In this document: positions 1-10,466 of the stretch, piece after piece | How the letters are laid out: every line of letters starts with the position of its first letter | Position numbering within the stretch: position 1 is the first letter of the stretch | Assembly: GCA_003218375.1 (NCBI GenBank) | Contig: QHNH01000010.1 | Span: 249,887 to 313,886 of the forward strand | Source: Verrucomicrobiota bacterium | Lineage (GTDB): Bacteria > Verrucomicrobiota > Verrucomicrobiia > Chthoniobacterales > UBA10450 | Direction: 5' to 3' | Length of the DNA stretch: 64,000 nt | Translations under genes and position numbers: made by a program | The notes under the pieces: generated by a model | What the model was told of the DNA's origin: nothing | The model's input: only the letters and a program-made list of their open reading frames with translations | Databases searched by the model: none

Positions 1-1
1 G

Positions 2-469
2 CCGCTGATTTCCAAACAGTTCGATCTTTCGTCAAAGGTGGCGAACCGGATCGGGGAATTGCATCAGGCGATCAATGAAATTCGCAACGTGAAGACGCAG
101 ATCCAGGGATTGCACAAGCGCTTCGGAGACGACGAGCGTTTGAAGCCGGCCCTCAGCGCCGCGGACGATCTCGCGAAGAAAATGGCCGCCGTGGAAGAGC
201 AGTTGATCCAGGTGAACATGAAAGGCTCGGAGGGCAACCTCGCTTTCCCGAACATGCTGAACGAAGCCTACTACTCGTTCAGCCGCACAATTGAGTACGC
301 CGACTACGGGCCGACCCAGCCGCAATACGAAGTGCTCAAGTCGCTCGAGACGCGGCTCGACGAACAGTTGAAAAAGTGGACCCAACTCAAGACCGAGGAA
401 GTGCCGAAGATCGCGGCGTTGATCCGGCAGGTCGAGTTACCTGCGATCTCAATCGGGGAAAAACCTTGA
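2..469 (+). CDS. C-terminal part of a BNR/VPS10 (sortilin-like) repeat protein, 5' truncated
   Basis: The reading frame is open from the window edge to a TGA, so only about the last 155 residues are visible. The segment is helical and charged. It contains SEGNLAFPNMLNEAYY followed by a YADYGPTQPQYE stretch and a final amphipathic helix. This matches my memory of the C-terminal tail of roughly 1000-residue exported 'glycosyl hydrolase' proteins with BNR/VPS10 propeller domains, common in Acidobacteriota and Verrucomicrobiota. The propeller itself lies outside the window, so the substrate and even enzymatic activity are unknown. A GTG at 38 is only an internal codon. The gene ends just before a palindromic repeat. 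Confidence 0.55.
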   Translation, partial: PLISKQFDLSSKVANRIGELHQAINEIRNVKTQIQGLHKRFGDDERLKPALSAADDLAKKMAAVEEQLIQVNMKGSEGNLAFPNMLNEAYYSFSRTIEYADYGPTQPQYEVLKSLETRLDEQLKKWTQLKTEEVPKIAALIRQVELPAISIGEKP

Positions 470-487
470 ATGCCGCCCCGCGAAGGA

Positions 488-550
488 CCCTCATCCTAAC
501 CTTCTCCCTCGGGGAGAAGGAACTTCCCCTCCCACTCGGAGAGGGCTCAG
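488..550. repeat. Double-hairpin intergenic repeat, copy 1
   Basis: Two short hairpins lie side by side. The first is CCTTCTCCCTCGGGGAGAAGG-like at 500-520 and the second is a CCCTCCCACTCGGAGAGGG-like stem at 527-545. A close relative in the same orientation occurs at 26195-26255. Both copies sit between the 3' ends of convergent genes, so a bidirectional terminator role is possible. Confidence 0.7.
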
Positions 551-948
551 GTTTTGTCGACGCTGTATTTGCCGGGACCGACGAAAAGAATGCCGGCGAG
601 CACGAAGCACATTTCGATCGACGGCAACGCGGTGCGGAAGCCGCTTCCGTGTTTCACGCCGATAGCGTGCGCGATGGCCAGAACGAGAAGGACCAGGATC
701 CCCGGCCGAAAGAACAAACCGAAAATGACGAGCACGCCGCCGATGCAACCGAGGAGCGCGGCGAGAAAACCCCACACTTGAAAATGCGAGTGAATGCCCC
801 AGCTGCGCATGCCCGCGCCGAACTGCGCCCAGGCCGATGTCCCGCCCATTAGCGCCGGAGCAGTGTAGAGAATGAAGAGGATGCCGATGCTAAGCCGAAG
901 CAGGAGAAGGCCGAAGTCAGAGTATTTCGCGAGGAATGCCATTCGCAT
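547..948 (-). CDS. DoxX family membrane protein
   Basis: A 133-residue protein with four hydrophobic segments and the DoxX-type N-terminus (DFGLLLLRLSIGILFI). The central GMRSWGIHSHFQVWGFLAALLG segment and the glycine-rich GGVLVIFGLFFRPG segment also fit the DoxX/SURF4 superfamily. Members are small inner-membrane proteins linked to quinol oxidase or thiosulfate:quinone oxidoreductase subunits, but most are uncharacterised. I start at the ATG at 948; the next ATG at 942 is equally possible, and the longer upstream reading frame has no membrane-protein character and would overlap the divergent neighbour. No clear ribosome binding site is visible. It is divergent from the nucleotidyltransferase gene, with 29 bases between. 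Confidence 0.75.
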   Translation of the reverse strand: MRMAFLAKYSDFGLLLLRLSIGILFILYTAPALMGGTSAWAQFGAGMRSWGIHSHFQVWGFLAALLGCIGGVLVIFGLFFRPGILVLLVLAIAHAIGVKHGSGFRTALPSIEMCFVLAGILFVGPGKYSVDKT

Positions 949-977
949 GGCCGGAGGTTGATTAGGCCGGCTTTCAA

Positions 978-1694
978 ATGCAAACGAACATTGCCAAGGC
1001 AGTTCTTCTCGCCGCGGGCCGCGGAACACGGATGCGCGATCTCACTGAAGCGCTTCCGAAACCGATGCTCGACGTGCGCGGCAAGCCGGTCCTGCAGCAC
1101 ATCGTCGAAGGTTTGCGCGACACTGGCCTAACGAATCTCTTGATCGTCGTTGGCTGGCGGGCGGAAGTGGTAAAAGAATTTTTCGGCGACGGCACAAAGC
1201 TCGGCGTGCGCATCCAATACGAAACCCAAACGGTTCAGGACGGCACCGGCAGAGTCGTGGCGCTCGCGCGCACTTTCGTTGCCGGCGATCCGTTTCTCCT
1301 GAGCTATGGCGACATTCTCGTCGCGCCGGAGAATTACCAGCGCCTCGGCGCGACCCTAGGCGATGCGGAGGCGGTCCTGACGGTGAAGCGGAGCGACGAT
1401 GTCAGCCAAGGGGGCGCCGTTTTCCTGAACGAAAAGTTCGAGCTGACCGATCTGCGCGAGAAACCGAAGCCGGGAGAGCCGAGGAGCCCGTGGTACAACG
1501 CCGGCATCTACGCTTTTCGACCGAGCATCTTCGATTACATCGCGAAGCTCCGCCCATCGCCGCGCGGCGAATATGAATTGACCGACGCCCTTCGCGATCT
1601 CGCCCTGGCCGGGAAAAAAGTTCGGGCGCTCGAGATTACCGGCGATTGGGCCGACGTCCGCGATCCGGAAATCCTCGCCCAGCTCAACCGATAG
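978..1694 (+). CDS. Nucleotidyltransferase family protein (sugar-phosphate NTP transferase)
   Basis: A 238-residue single-domain NTP_transferase. The nucleotide-binding signature AVLLAAGRGTRMRDLTEALPKPMLDV is at residues 8-33, followed by GKPVLQHIVEGL. A metal-site-like LLSYGDILV appears near residue 110 and YNAGIYAF near 180. Such enzymes transfer NMP to a sugar 1-phosphate (glucose-1-P thymidylyl-, uridylyl- or mannose-1-P guanylyltransferases) to make activated sugars for cell-envelope glycans. It lacks the C-terminal left-handed beta-helix, so it is the short form. The exact sugar cannot be decided from sequence. Its 3' end overlaps the convergent pssA by 11 bases. Confidence 0.8.
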   Translation: MQTNIAKAVLLAAGRGTRMRDLTEALPKPMLDVRGKPVLQHIVEGLRDTGLTNLLIVVGWRAEVVKEFFGDGTKLGVRIQYETQTVQDGTGRVVALARTFVAGDPFLLSYGDILVAPENYQRLGATLGDAEAVLTVKRSDDVSQGGAVFLNEKFELTDLREKPKPGEPRSPWYNAGIYAFRPSIFDYIAKLRPSPRGEYELTDALRDLALAGKKVRALEITGDWADVRDPEILAQLNR

Positions 1695-2523
1695 TTTCCG
1701 GGGATTCCTCCGCGGTCTCGGATCGCGGTTGTTCGCCAATCTCCTCTTCGATCTCGCGCTGCCAGGTTTTCGATACCCAGGGCCGCACCAATCCGTAGAG
1801 CAGATAAACAAGGAACAGAACCGCGGGCATCCATTCGTAGTTGAGCACGGTGAAAAGGAGCACGACCGCGATCACGAGAAAGCGGGAAAGGGAACGCGTC
1901 GTTCGCCAGGTGACCGCCTTGAAACTGGGGTAACGGAGCCGGCTGAACATCATCACCGAAAGGAAGAGCATCAGCGGCGGCAGGACCCATTTGAACTGAC
2001 CGATCTCGTGGTCGCGTTCGCCGAACCACCACAGCATGAAAAGAGTGATCGAAGCGATCAACCCCGCGGCGGCCGTGATTGGGAACCCGAGAAATTCTTT
2101 GCTGTTGGATGGCGTGCCGCTAGCGGCCGCGGTATTGAACCGGGCCAGTCTCAATGCACCGCAAAGCAGGTAGATGAAGGCGACGACCCAGCCGACGCGC
2201 GGAAACGCCAGCAATACAATCCGGTAGACCATCAAGGCCGGCGCGAGCCCGAAGGAAATAACGTCCGCGAGCGAATCGAACTCGCGGCCGAACGCGCTGT
2301 CGTGACCGCCCAGCCGCGCCAGCCGCCCATCCAGCACGTCGAAAATGCAGGCGCCCAGAATGAACCAGACCGCGACGTGGAAAAGCCCGGCGGCGGCGTC
2401 CGGATCGGACGCTTGGAGGAGCGCGCCCTGCACGATCTGGAGGGTGGCCGCGAACCCGCAAAAGAGGTTGCCCGCCGTCATCAGGTTCGGCAGCAAATAA
2501 ATCTTGGGATTCGGCGTGCTCAT
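1684..2523 (-). CDS. pssA: CDP-diacylglycerol--serine O-phosphatidyltransferase
   Basis: A 279-residue integral membrane protein of the CDP-alcohol phosphatidyltransferase family. The diagnostic motif D-G-x2-A-R-x8-G-x3-D-x3-D is intact (DVLDGRLARLGGHDSAFG then EFDSLAD) near residues 62-86. Several hydrophobic segments follow. It should condense CDP-diacylglycerol with serine to give phosphatidylserine at the cytoplasmic membrane. The gene lies 3 bases downstream of psd, whose product decarboxylates phosphatidylserine, so the two form a phosphatidylethanolamine operon in the order psd-pssA. The identity as PssA rather than another CDP-alcohol transferase is supported by this linkage and by the bacterial PssA-like N-terminus (YLLPNLMTAGNLFCGF). 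Confidence 0.9.
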   Translation of the reverse strand: MSTPNPKIYLLPNLMTAGNLFCGFAATLQIVQGALLQASDPDAAAGLFHVAVWFILGACIFDVLDGRLARLGGHDSAFGREFDSLADVISFGLAPALMVYRIVLLAFPRVGWVVAFIYLLCGALRLARFNTAAASGTPSNSKEFLGFPITAAAGLIASITLFMLWWFGERDHEIGQFKWVLPPLMLFLSVMMFSRLRYPSFKAVTWRTTRSLSRFLVIAVVLLFTVLNYEWMPAVLFLVYLLYGLVRPWVSKTWQREIEEEIGEQPRSETAEESPETIG

Positions 2524-2526
2524 CGT

Positions 2527-3168
2527 TCAGCGAAGCCGGGCGATCACGCTGGTCCCACCCGTGACGCGGTCGCCCACTTTCACCAATACCTCGGCATCGA
2601 GCGGTAAGTATACTTCCGTTCGCGACCCGAAGCGAATCATCCCGAAGTGTTCGCCTTTCTTCAGTTCGTCGCCCACCTTCGACCAGCCGACGATCCGGCG
2701 CGCAATCATCCCGGTGAGCTGGCGGACGACAAAAATTCCGCGCTCATTTTCGAATGCCCAGGTCATGGCTCGATTCTTCGTCGTGCAATCGGCGTGGCGT
2801 GCGTCGAGGCAAAGACCGGCGTGCGCTTTCTTGTAAATAATTTTGCCTTCAACCGGCGCGCGGTTCGTGTGCACATCGAAAACGGAAAGAAATATTCCCA
2901 CCCGCTTCTGGCGTACGTGCAAAATTTCCGACTCCTCGATTTCGACGATGTCCGCGACCGTGCCGTCGGCCGCGGCCAGGACCGCGTTGGGGTCCGCCGG
3001 TGCGACGCGCGTCGGATCACGGAAGAACCAGAAGACGTAAATCGTCAGAAGAAGAACGAGCAAAAGAAGCCACGGAAAAAACAACGCGCTCGCGACCGCA
3101 AGAAGCGCGAGAACGACCAGGATCCAGCGCGCTTCATAGAGAGTTTGGAATCGCATGAGAGAGGGCAT
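2527..3168 (-). CDS. psd: Phosphatidylserine decarboxylase, short (archaeal-type) form
   Basis: About 213 residues, matching the short Psd class rather than the longer E. coli form. Near the N-terminus lies a hydrophobic hairpin, then FWFFRDPTR. The conserved FLSVFDVHTNRAPVEG block follows, and the processing site FGSR near the C-terminus is where self-cleavage between Gly and Ser would create the pyruvoyl cofactor. It converts phosphatidylserine to phosphatidylethanolamine at the inner membrane. I chose the ATG at 3168 because GGAGG lies 9 bases upstream of it; the ATG at 3156 has no such site. An upstream extension to 3330 reads through a palindromic repeat and is unlikely. Confidence 0.9.
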   Translation of the reverse strand: MPSLMRFQTLYEARWILVVLALLAVASALFFPWLLLLVLLLTIYVFWFFRDPTRVAPADPNAVLAAADGTVADIVEIEESEILHVRQKRVGIFLSVFDVHTNRAPVEGKIIYKKAHAGLCLDARHADCTTKNRAMTWAFENERGIFVVRQLTGMIARRIVGWSKVGDELKKGEHFGMIRFGSRTEVYLPLDAEVLVKVGDRVTGGTSVIARLR

Positions 3169-3225
3169 TTTCGAGGCCTCCAGACGTGCGGTCAAGCGCG
3201 TCGGACTGCACCTCCAAATGCCTTC

Positions 3226-3276
3226 CGGAGGGACATGCTTCTGCATGTCCGGGACGTGCGGAAGCACGTCCCTCCG
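3226..3276. repeat. Nested palindrome (GGAGGGACATGC / GACGTGCGGAAGCACGTC type)
   Basis: A 51-base inverted repeat made of two adjoining hairpins, one with the ATGCTTCTGCAT core and one with the GTGCGGAAGCAC core, closed by CGGAGGGAC at the left and its complement at the right. A half copy lies at 13237-13260. It occupies the intergenic space between the divergent psd and gyrB genes, in which I see no other feature apart from presumed promoters. Confidence 0.75.
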
Positions 3277-3377
3277 AGGGCAGGGCCTCCTCCACAAGAT
3301 ACTGTGGCTGGGCCAGGCTGGAGCCCCCATTTATTGCGCAAAATAAGGTCGCAAAACCTCAAAAGATCGGTTGTTGA

Positions 3378-6038
<2,661 letters not shown>

Positions 6039-6040
<2 letters not shown>

Positions 6041-6473
6041 GGAAGAAGAACAGAATCACGCGCTCACGGAGAAGGTAATTGGCCTGGCGATGAAAGTTCA
6101 TCGGGCACTGGGCCCTGGTTTTCTTGAATCTGTCTATCGTAATGCGCTCGCCTTCGAACTTCGTCGCGCGGGCCTAACCTTGGAGCTCGATCAACATATC
6201 ACGGTGCGCTATGAGCACGTCATCGTTGGCGACTTCGTTGCTGACCTCGTCGTGAACGCGACTCTCATTTGCGAGCTGAAAGCGATCTCAACTCTAACCA
6301 AGGCGGATGAGGTCCAAGTGGTTAATTATCTCACTGCCACGAATCACGAAGTAGGGCTCTTGTTGAATTTCGGAACTTCGAGTCTGCAGTCTAAGCGCAA
6401 GCATCGCCGACCGGCGGCAATTCCCGAGACCGCTGATCTCCTCAATCCAGTAAATCCTGTTAATCCTGTCTAA
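6039..6473 (+). CDS. GxxExxY protein (PD-(D/E)XK nuclease superfamily 3)
   Basis: A 144-residue protein with the family-defining G-x2-E-x2-Y motif (GPGFLESVYRNAL, residues 25-37). It continues with the conserved GDFVADLVV and CELKA core, in which D-x(n)-E-x-K resembles a PD-(D/E)XK nuclease active site, and LLNFG. Biochemical function is unproven for the family. The C-terminus NPVNPVNPV is read from the right repeat arm, and the TTG start lies at the end of the left arm. The frame is the same as that of gyrB, and no in-frame ATG precedes the conserved region. It separates gyrB from gyrA, which would otherwise be adjacent, so it has probably been inserted. Confidence 0.85.
6444..6473 (-). repeat. 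Right arm of GxxExxY inverted repeat
   Basis: This is the reverse complement of 6011-6040 with one mismatch. It encodes the end of the GxxExxY protein and its TAA stop. Confidence 0.85.
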
Positions 6474-6483
6474 GAATTTTCCC

Positions 6484-9081
6484 GTGTACAATCCGAACGA
6501 AAAAGTAGATCTCATCAACGTGGCCGAGGAAGTCTCGAGGTCGTTCCTCGATTACTCGATGTCGGTCATTATCTCGCGGGCGTTGCCGGACGCGCGGGAC
6601 GGACTGAAGCCCTCGCAGCGGCGCATCCTCTATGCGATGCACGATCTGTCGCTCTTCCCGAACCGGCAGCACCGGAAATGCGCGAAGATTTGCGGCGACA
6701 CGAGCGGTAACTATCACCCGCACGGCGAAGCGGTGATCTACCCCACCCTCGTCCACATGGCGCAGGCCTGGGCGATGCGGGAGACGCTCGTCGACGGCCA
6801 GGGAAACTTCGGTTCCGTCGAAGGCGATCCACCGGCGGCCATGCGGTACACCGAGGCGCGCATGACCCATCTCGGCGCGGCGCTCATGACCGACATGGAG
6901 AAGGATACGGTCGATTTCGTCCCGAACTACGACGAGACCCGGACCGAGCCCACGGTTTTCCCGGCGGCGTTCCCGAACCTGCTCGTCAATGGCGGAACCG
7001 GCATCGCCGTCGGCATGGCGACGAATATGCCGCCGCACAATCTTGGCGAAGTCATCGATGGTATCTGCGCCCAGATCGACGATCCGGAGATCAGGCTCGA
7101 AGAGTTGATGAAGCACGTGAAGGGGCCGGATTTCCCCACGGGCTGCGCCATTCTCGGACTCGCCGGCATCAAACAATATCTTGAGACCGGCCGCGGCAGC
7201 ATGAAAGTGCGCGGCAAAGCGGGCGTGGAAGAGTTGAAGGGCAACCGCGAGCAGATCGTGATCACCGAGATTCCTTACAACGTGAACCGCGCCACGCTGG
7301 TCGAGCGCATCGCGTCGTTGGTGAACGAAAAGGTGCTGAGCGATATCACCGCGATCCGCGATGAATCGGACGAGAACACCCGCGTCGTCATCGAGCTGAA
7401 ACGGGACGCGAACCCGAAGATCGTCATCAACAATCTTTACAAGCACACCGCGATGGAAAGCTCGTTCGCGGTCAACATGCTGGCGATCGATCATGGCCGG
7501 CCGAAGTTGCTACCGCTTAAGCTAGCGAACCAGGCCTATATCGATCATCGGCGCGAAGTCGTGTTGCGCCGGACACGCTTCGAATTGCGCAAGGCGGAGG
7601 AACGCGCCGAGACGCTGGAAGGTTATCTCATCGCGCTGGCGAACCTCGACGAGTTCATCCGAATCATTCGCGGATCGGCGAATCGCGATGAGGCGAGGGT
7701 GAAACTGCTCGCGTTCGAATTCACCCGAAAACAGGTGGAAAAGATCGGCATCCTGATCCGCAATGAAGCGCGGCTCGTCGACGGCCGTTACGCCTTCAGC
7801 GAACACCAGGCGAACCAAATCCTGGAGCTGCGGCTCTATCAGTTGACCGGGCTCGAGCGCGAAAAGATCACCAAGGAATACGGCGAATTGATGGAGACGA
7901 TCCAGGATTTGCGCGACATCCTGGCGAAGGAATCGCGAGTCTTCCAGATCATCAAAAAGGAACTTCGCGAAATCCGGGACAAGCACGCGAGTCCGCGGCT
8001 GACGCAGCTCGTGCCGGACGAAGGCGAGATCAACATGGAGGACCTGATCGCGAACGAAGGGTGCATCATCAGCATCACCCACGGTGGATTCATCAAGCGC
8101 ACCGCGATCAGCGCGTTCCGCGCCCAACGGCGCGGCGGCAAGGGGGTGATCGGCATGACCACGCGCGAGGGCGCGACGGAAGAAGAAGAAGGCGATTTTA
8201 TCGAGCACCTCTTCACCGCGACGACCCATGATTACCTGATGTTCTTCACCGAATCGGGGCGGGCTTATGTCGAGAAGGTCTATGAAATTCCGGAGATGGG
8301 ACGCGCGGCGAAGGGCCGCTCGATCGCAAATCTGCTCGAGCTGCGGGCCGACGAAAAAATCGCGGCGACGATTCGGATTCAATCGAAGAAATCCGGCGCC
8401 GGTCCGACTGCTACCGACAATACCTGGGATCCCGAATTGCATATCGTTTTCGCAACCCGCACCGGGATCGTCAAGAAGTCGAATCTTTCCAGCTATCGGA
8501 ATGTGCGCAAAGGCGGCATTATCGCGATCAAGATCGAGCGGGATGATTGTCTAATCGCCGCCAAACTGACCACTGGTAGCAACGAGATCGTGCTGATCAC
8601 CAAAGACGGCATGAGCATTCGATTCTCAGAAGACGACATTCGCCAGACCGGCCGGGATACGGTGGGTGTATACGGCATTCGACCGAAAAAAGGCGATCAC
8701 GTCGTTGCGATCGCGCTTGTCGATGCGAGCGCAATGTTGCTCGTGGCCGGTGAGAACGGGATTGGCAAACGAACTTCTTTTGAGGTTTATCGGAAACAGG
8801 GACGCGGCGGTAAAGGCATCATCACCATGAAGACCGGCGAAAAAACAGGTAAAGTTGTGGGGGCGCTTACGGTACGAAACGAAGACGAACTCATGCTCAT
8901 CACGACCAAGGGTCAGATGGTCCGAACGCGGGTGAAGGAAATCCGCGAGACCGGGCGGAATGCAATGGGTGTGAAGCTGATGGATTTGCGCGGCGCGGAA
9001 AAGCTCCAGGCGATCGCCCCGGTGGTTAGCCAGGAGAGCGCCGAAGTGGAAGCGGATTCGGCCCCGGTGCCCACGGCATAA
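6484..9081 (+). CDS. gyrA: DNA gyrase subunit A
   Basis: An 865-residue type IIA topoisomerase A subunit. The catalytic tyrosine is Tyr122 in AAMRYTEARM, and the winged-helix region, tower and coiled coil follow. The C-terminal beta-pinwheel carries a canonical GyrA box QRRGGKG near residue 545, which marks gyrase rather than topoisomerase IV, plus five further pinwheel blades. It nicks and reseals DNA with GyrB to introduce negative supercoils. Start is GTG 6484, giving MYNPNEKVDLINVAEE. The quinolone-pocket positions 83 and 87 are Ala and Pro rather than Ser and Asp. The gene follows the GxxExxY unit by 10 bases and probably depends on the gyrB promoter or on readthrough of that unit. Confidence 0.97.
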   Translation: MYNPNEKVDLINVAEEVSRSFLDYSMSVIISRALPDARDGLKPSQRRILYAMHDLSLFPNRQHRKCAKICGDTSGNYHPHGEAVIYPTLVHMAQAWAMRETLVDGQGNFGSVEGDPPAAMRYTEARMTHLGAALMTDMEKDTVDFVPNYDETRTEPTVFPAAFPNLLVNGGTGIAVGMATNMPPHNLGEVIDGICAQIDDPEIRLEELMKHVKGPDFPTGCAILGLAGIKQYLETGRGSMKVRGKAGVEELKGNREQIVITEIPYNVNRATLVERIASLVNEKVLSDITAIRDESDENTRVVIELKRDANPKIVINNLYKHTAMESSFAVNMLAIDHGRPKLLPLKLANQAYIDHRREVVLRRTRFELRKAEERAETLEGYLIALANLDEFIRIIRGSANRDEARVKLLAFEFTRKQVEKIGILIRNEARLVDGRYAFSEHQANQILELRLYQLTGLEREKITKEYGELMETIQDLRDILAKESRVFQIIKKELREIRDKHASPRLTQLVPDEGEINMEDLIANEGCIISITHGGFIKRTAISAFRAQRRGGKGVIGMTTREGATEEEEGDFIEHLFTATTHDYLMFFTESGRAYVEKVYEIPEMGRAAKGRSIANLLELRADEKIAATIRIQSKKSGAGPTATDNTWDPELHIVFATRTGIVKKSNLSSYRNVRKGGIIAIKIERDDCLIAAKLTTGSNEIVLITKDGMSIRFSEDDIRQTGRDTVGVYGIRPKKGDHVVAIALVDASAMLLVAGENGIGKRTSFEVYRKQGRGGKGIITMKTGEKTGKVVGALTVRNEDELMLITTKGQMVRTRVKEIRETGRNAMGVKLMDLRGAEKLQAIAPVVSQESAEVEADSAPVPTA

Positions 9082-9087
9082 AGAAAA

Positions 9088-9121
9088 GGGACTCGCCGCG
9101 GCGAGCCCCTCTTCGATTTTC
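9088..9121 (+). terminator. Intrinsic terminator after gyrA
   Basis: A GGGACTCGCC / GGCGAGCCCC hairpin of about ten base pairs with one mismatch and a two-base loop is followed by a T-rich tract (TCTTCGATTTTCT). It starts 7 bases after the gyrA stop. Confidence 0.65.
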
Positions 9122-9141
9122 TAATTCGCCTGAAGCGCCGG

Positions 9142-9321
9142 CTAGTAGTTGCCGGACGAACGGGTGGTGGTCGTCTCCTGCATGACCGGCGCTGTGCTCT
9201 TCTTCGTGGTAGACGTGGTCGTGGTGGTGCTGGTCGGCGCCGGTTTCTCCACGACGGTTGTGCATGAAGTCAGAGCCAGGGCAGCCGCGAGGAGCGGCGT
9301 GAGAATGATAAGTTTTTTCAT
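9142..9321 (-). CDS. Small threonine-rich lipoprotein
   Basis: A 59-codon ORF beginning ATG at 9321. The product starts MKKLIILTPLLAAALALTSC, a clear signal peptide with lipobox LTSC (Cys20). The mature part of about 40 residues is almost entirely Thr, Ser, Lys and Pro (TSTTTTTSTTKKS) and ends SSGNY. I do not recognise a family; it looks like a small outer- or inner-membrane-anchored lipoprotein of the type often encoded near stress genes. It points toward gyrA and is isolated. The ORF is short but the signal sequence makes chance occurrence unlikely. Confidence 0.65.
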   Translation of the reverse strand: MKKLIILTPLLAAALALTSCTTVVEKPAPTSTTTTTSTTKKSTAPVMQETTTTRSSGNY

Positions 9322-9410
9322 AGTTGAGGTTGTTTCCTTCCACTGACAATTCGCCGCAGGTGTCTCAACCAGATGTATTTCTGGGGAAGATTTTCTAAAC
9401 TTTATTTTCC

Positions 9411-9758
9411 CTAATCGTCGATTCGCGACCGCAATTTCTTGGTTCGGGACCGCTGCCGTTTGGATTCCAGAATGCGCTCCTTCAGCGCGCGTGGACGTGG
9501 CGAGCGTTGGCGGCGCCGCTTTTCGCGCTGTGCTCTCTCGACCGCGTGTTGCTCGCGTTTCTTCCGCTCGAGCAATTCGCGCAATCGCTCGCGCGCAATC
9601 TTCCGGTTAGTCGCCTGCGACCTGGAATCCTGCACCGTTACGCTCAAGGCGGATGGCAGATGCCGCAGAGTCACCGCGGTCGAGACCTTGTTGACGTTTT
9701 GCCCGCCTGGCCCGCCGGAACGAGCAAATGTTTCCTCCAGATCGGATTCGCGGAGCAC
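9411..9758 (-). CDS. Release-factor-like GGQ domain protein (ArfB/YaeJ type)
   Basis: A 115-residue protein with the peptidyl-tRNA hydrolase motif GGPGGQNVNK at residues 15-24, followed by a C-terminal Arg/Lys-rich tail (KRQRSRTKKLRSR). This is the layout of ArfB-class proteins, which rescue ribosomes stalled without a stop codon by inserting the basic tail into the mRNA channel. Start is GTG 9758. The codon-recognition domains of RF1 and RF2 are absent. It lies directly downstream of the broken FMN reductase gene, in the frame of that gene's expected C-terminus, 6 bases after its expected stop. Confidence 0.8.
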   Translation of the reverse strand: MLRESDLEETFARSGGPGGQNVNKVSTAVTLRHLPSALSVTVQDSRSQATNRKIARERLRELLERKKREQHAVERAQREKRRRQRSPRPRALKERILESKRQRSRTKKLRSRIDD

Positions 9759-9764
9759 CGGTAT

Positions 9765-10236
9765 TTAGAGCGGCGGAATGTTCTCGCGTCCGTGCCGGAA
9801 AACGCGCGCCATCCAGACCAGTTCGTTCAGAAACTCCGCGTCCGAGCTCGCGGACCACCTGCACCATTTGCTCGATCACGCGCGAGCCGCCGAATGGGCC
9901 TGCCGATACGCCGACTAAACCAACCACTTTGTGAATGTATTCCTCCAGGCACATGTCGAGTGCGTGTTTCAACAATCCTGGATAACCGTGATTGTATTCC
10001 GGCGTCACGATGACCAATCCATCGGCGCGCGTAATCTTTTCCGCGTAACTGGCATCCTTCATCTCCTCGCCCGCGTCGTCGAGACGCATCTTCAGTTGCC
10101 GGACGTCGATCAACTCGGTCTCGATCTCCGGGCGCTTCTTCATTTCGCTCAGGACAAAATTGGCCACGTGCTCACTTTGCCGGCCCTGGCGCGCGGTCCC
10201 GAGAAGGAGCGGAAGATAGAGCGGTTTGTCGTTCAC
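9765..10236 (-). pseudogene. NADPH-dependent FMN reductase, internal deletion and frameshift
   Basis: The first 130 residues are a good flavodoxin-like FMN reductase: LLLGTARQGRQSEHVA phosphate loop, TPEYNHGYPGLLKHALD, and GVSAGPFGGSR. After VVRELG (junction near 9841-9850) the frame continues as an arginine-rich nonsense tail to 9607. In the alternative frame the expected C-terminus FLNELVWMARVFRHGRENIPPL appears and ends at a stop at 9765-9767. Relative to the family as I recall it, about 30 residues that normally lie between these two parts are missing, together with the frame. I read this as an internal deletion that is not a multiple of three. A sequencing or assembly error is the alternative. 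Confidence 0.65.
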
Positions 10237-10266
10237 GTTTTGAAGACTCGTTAGGCAATTTCAATC

Positions 10267-10352
10267 TGCCGATGGCCGGACTCGAACCGGCACGGGCCGT
10301 TTAAGCCCAACGGATTTTAAGTCCGTTGCGTCTGCCATTTCGCCACATCGGC
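10267..10352 (-). tRNA. tRNA-Leu (anticodon UAA)
   Basis: On the minus strand the acceptor stem GCCGATG pairs with CATCGGC, and the discriminator is A. The anticodon stem-loop is CGGA-CTTAAAA-TCCG with anticodon TAA. A long variable arm (GGGCTTAAACGGCCC) identifies a class II tRNA, and the T-loop is GGTTCGAGTCC. Length is 86 nt without CCA; CCA is not encoded. Confidence 0.95.
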
Positions 10353-10466
10353 GGCTGCGACGCCATCTTACGCAACTGGGTCCGCAGACCAAGCGGTTTT
10401 GAAAACACGTCCGCGCGGGTTGATTAGCTCGTAGTACTTAAGCGAGGTCAATCAACAGGGGAAACC

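Noticed and set aside
6460-7494. 344-codon minus-strand frame opposite gyrA (and several shorter ones to 8442)
   Set aside because: Antisense shadows of gyrA: no recognisable domain, and gyrA itself is unambiguous.
9149-9346. Plus-strand 65-codon frame with a Val-rich run in the gyrA downstream gap
   Set aside because: It is antisense to the Thr-rich lipoprotein: the Val run is the complement of the ACC/ACG Thr codons, and it has no start context.
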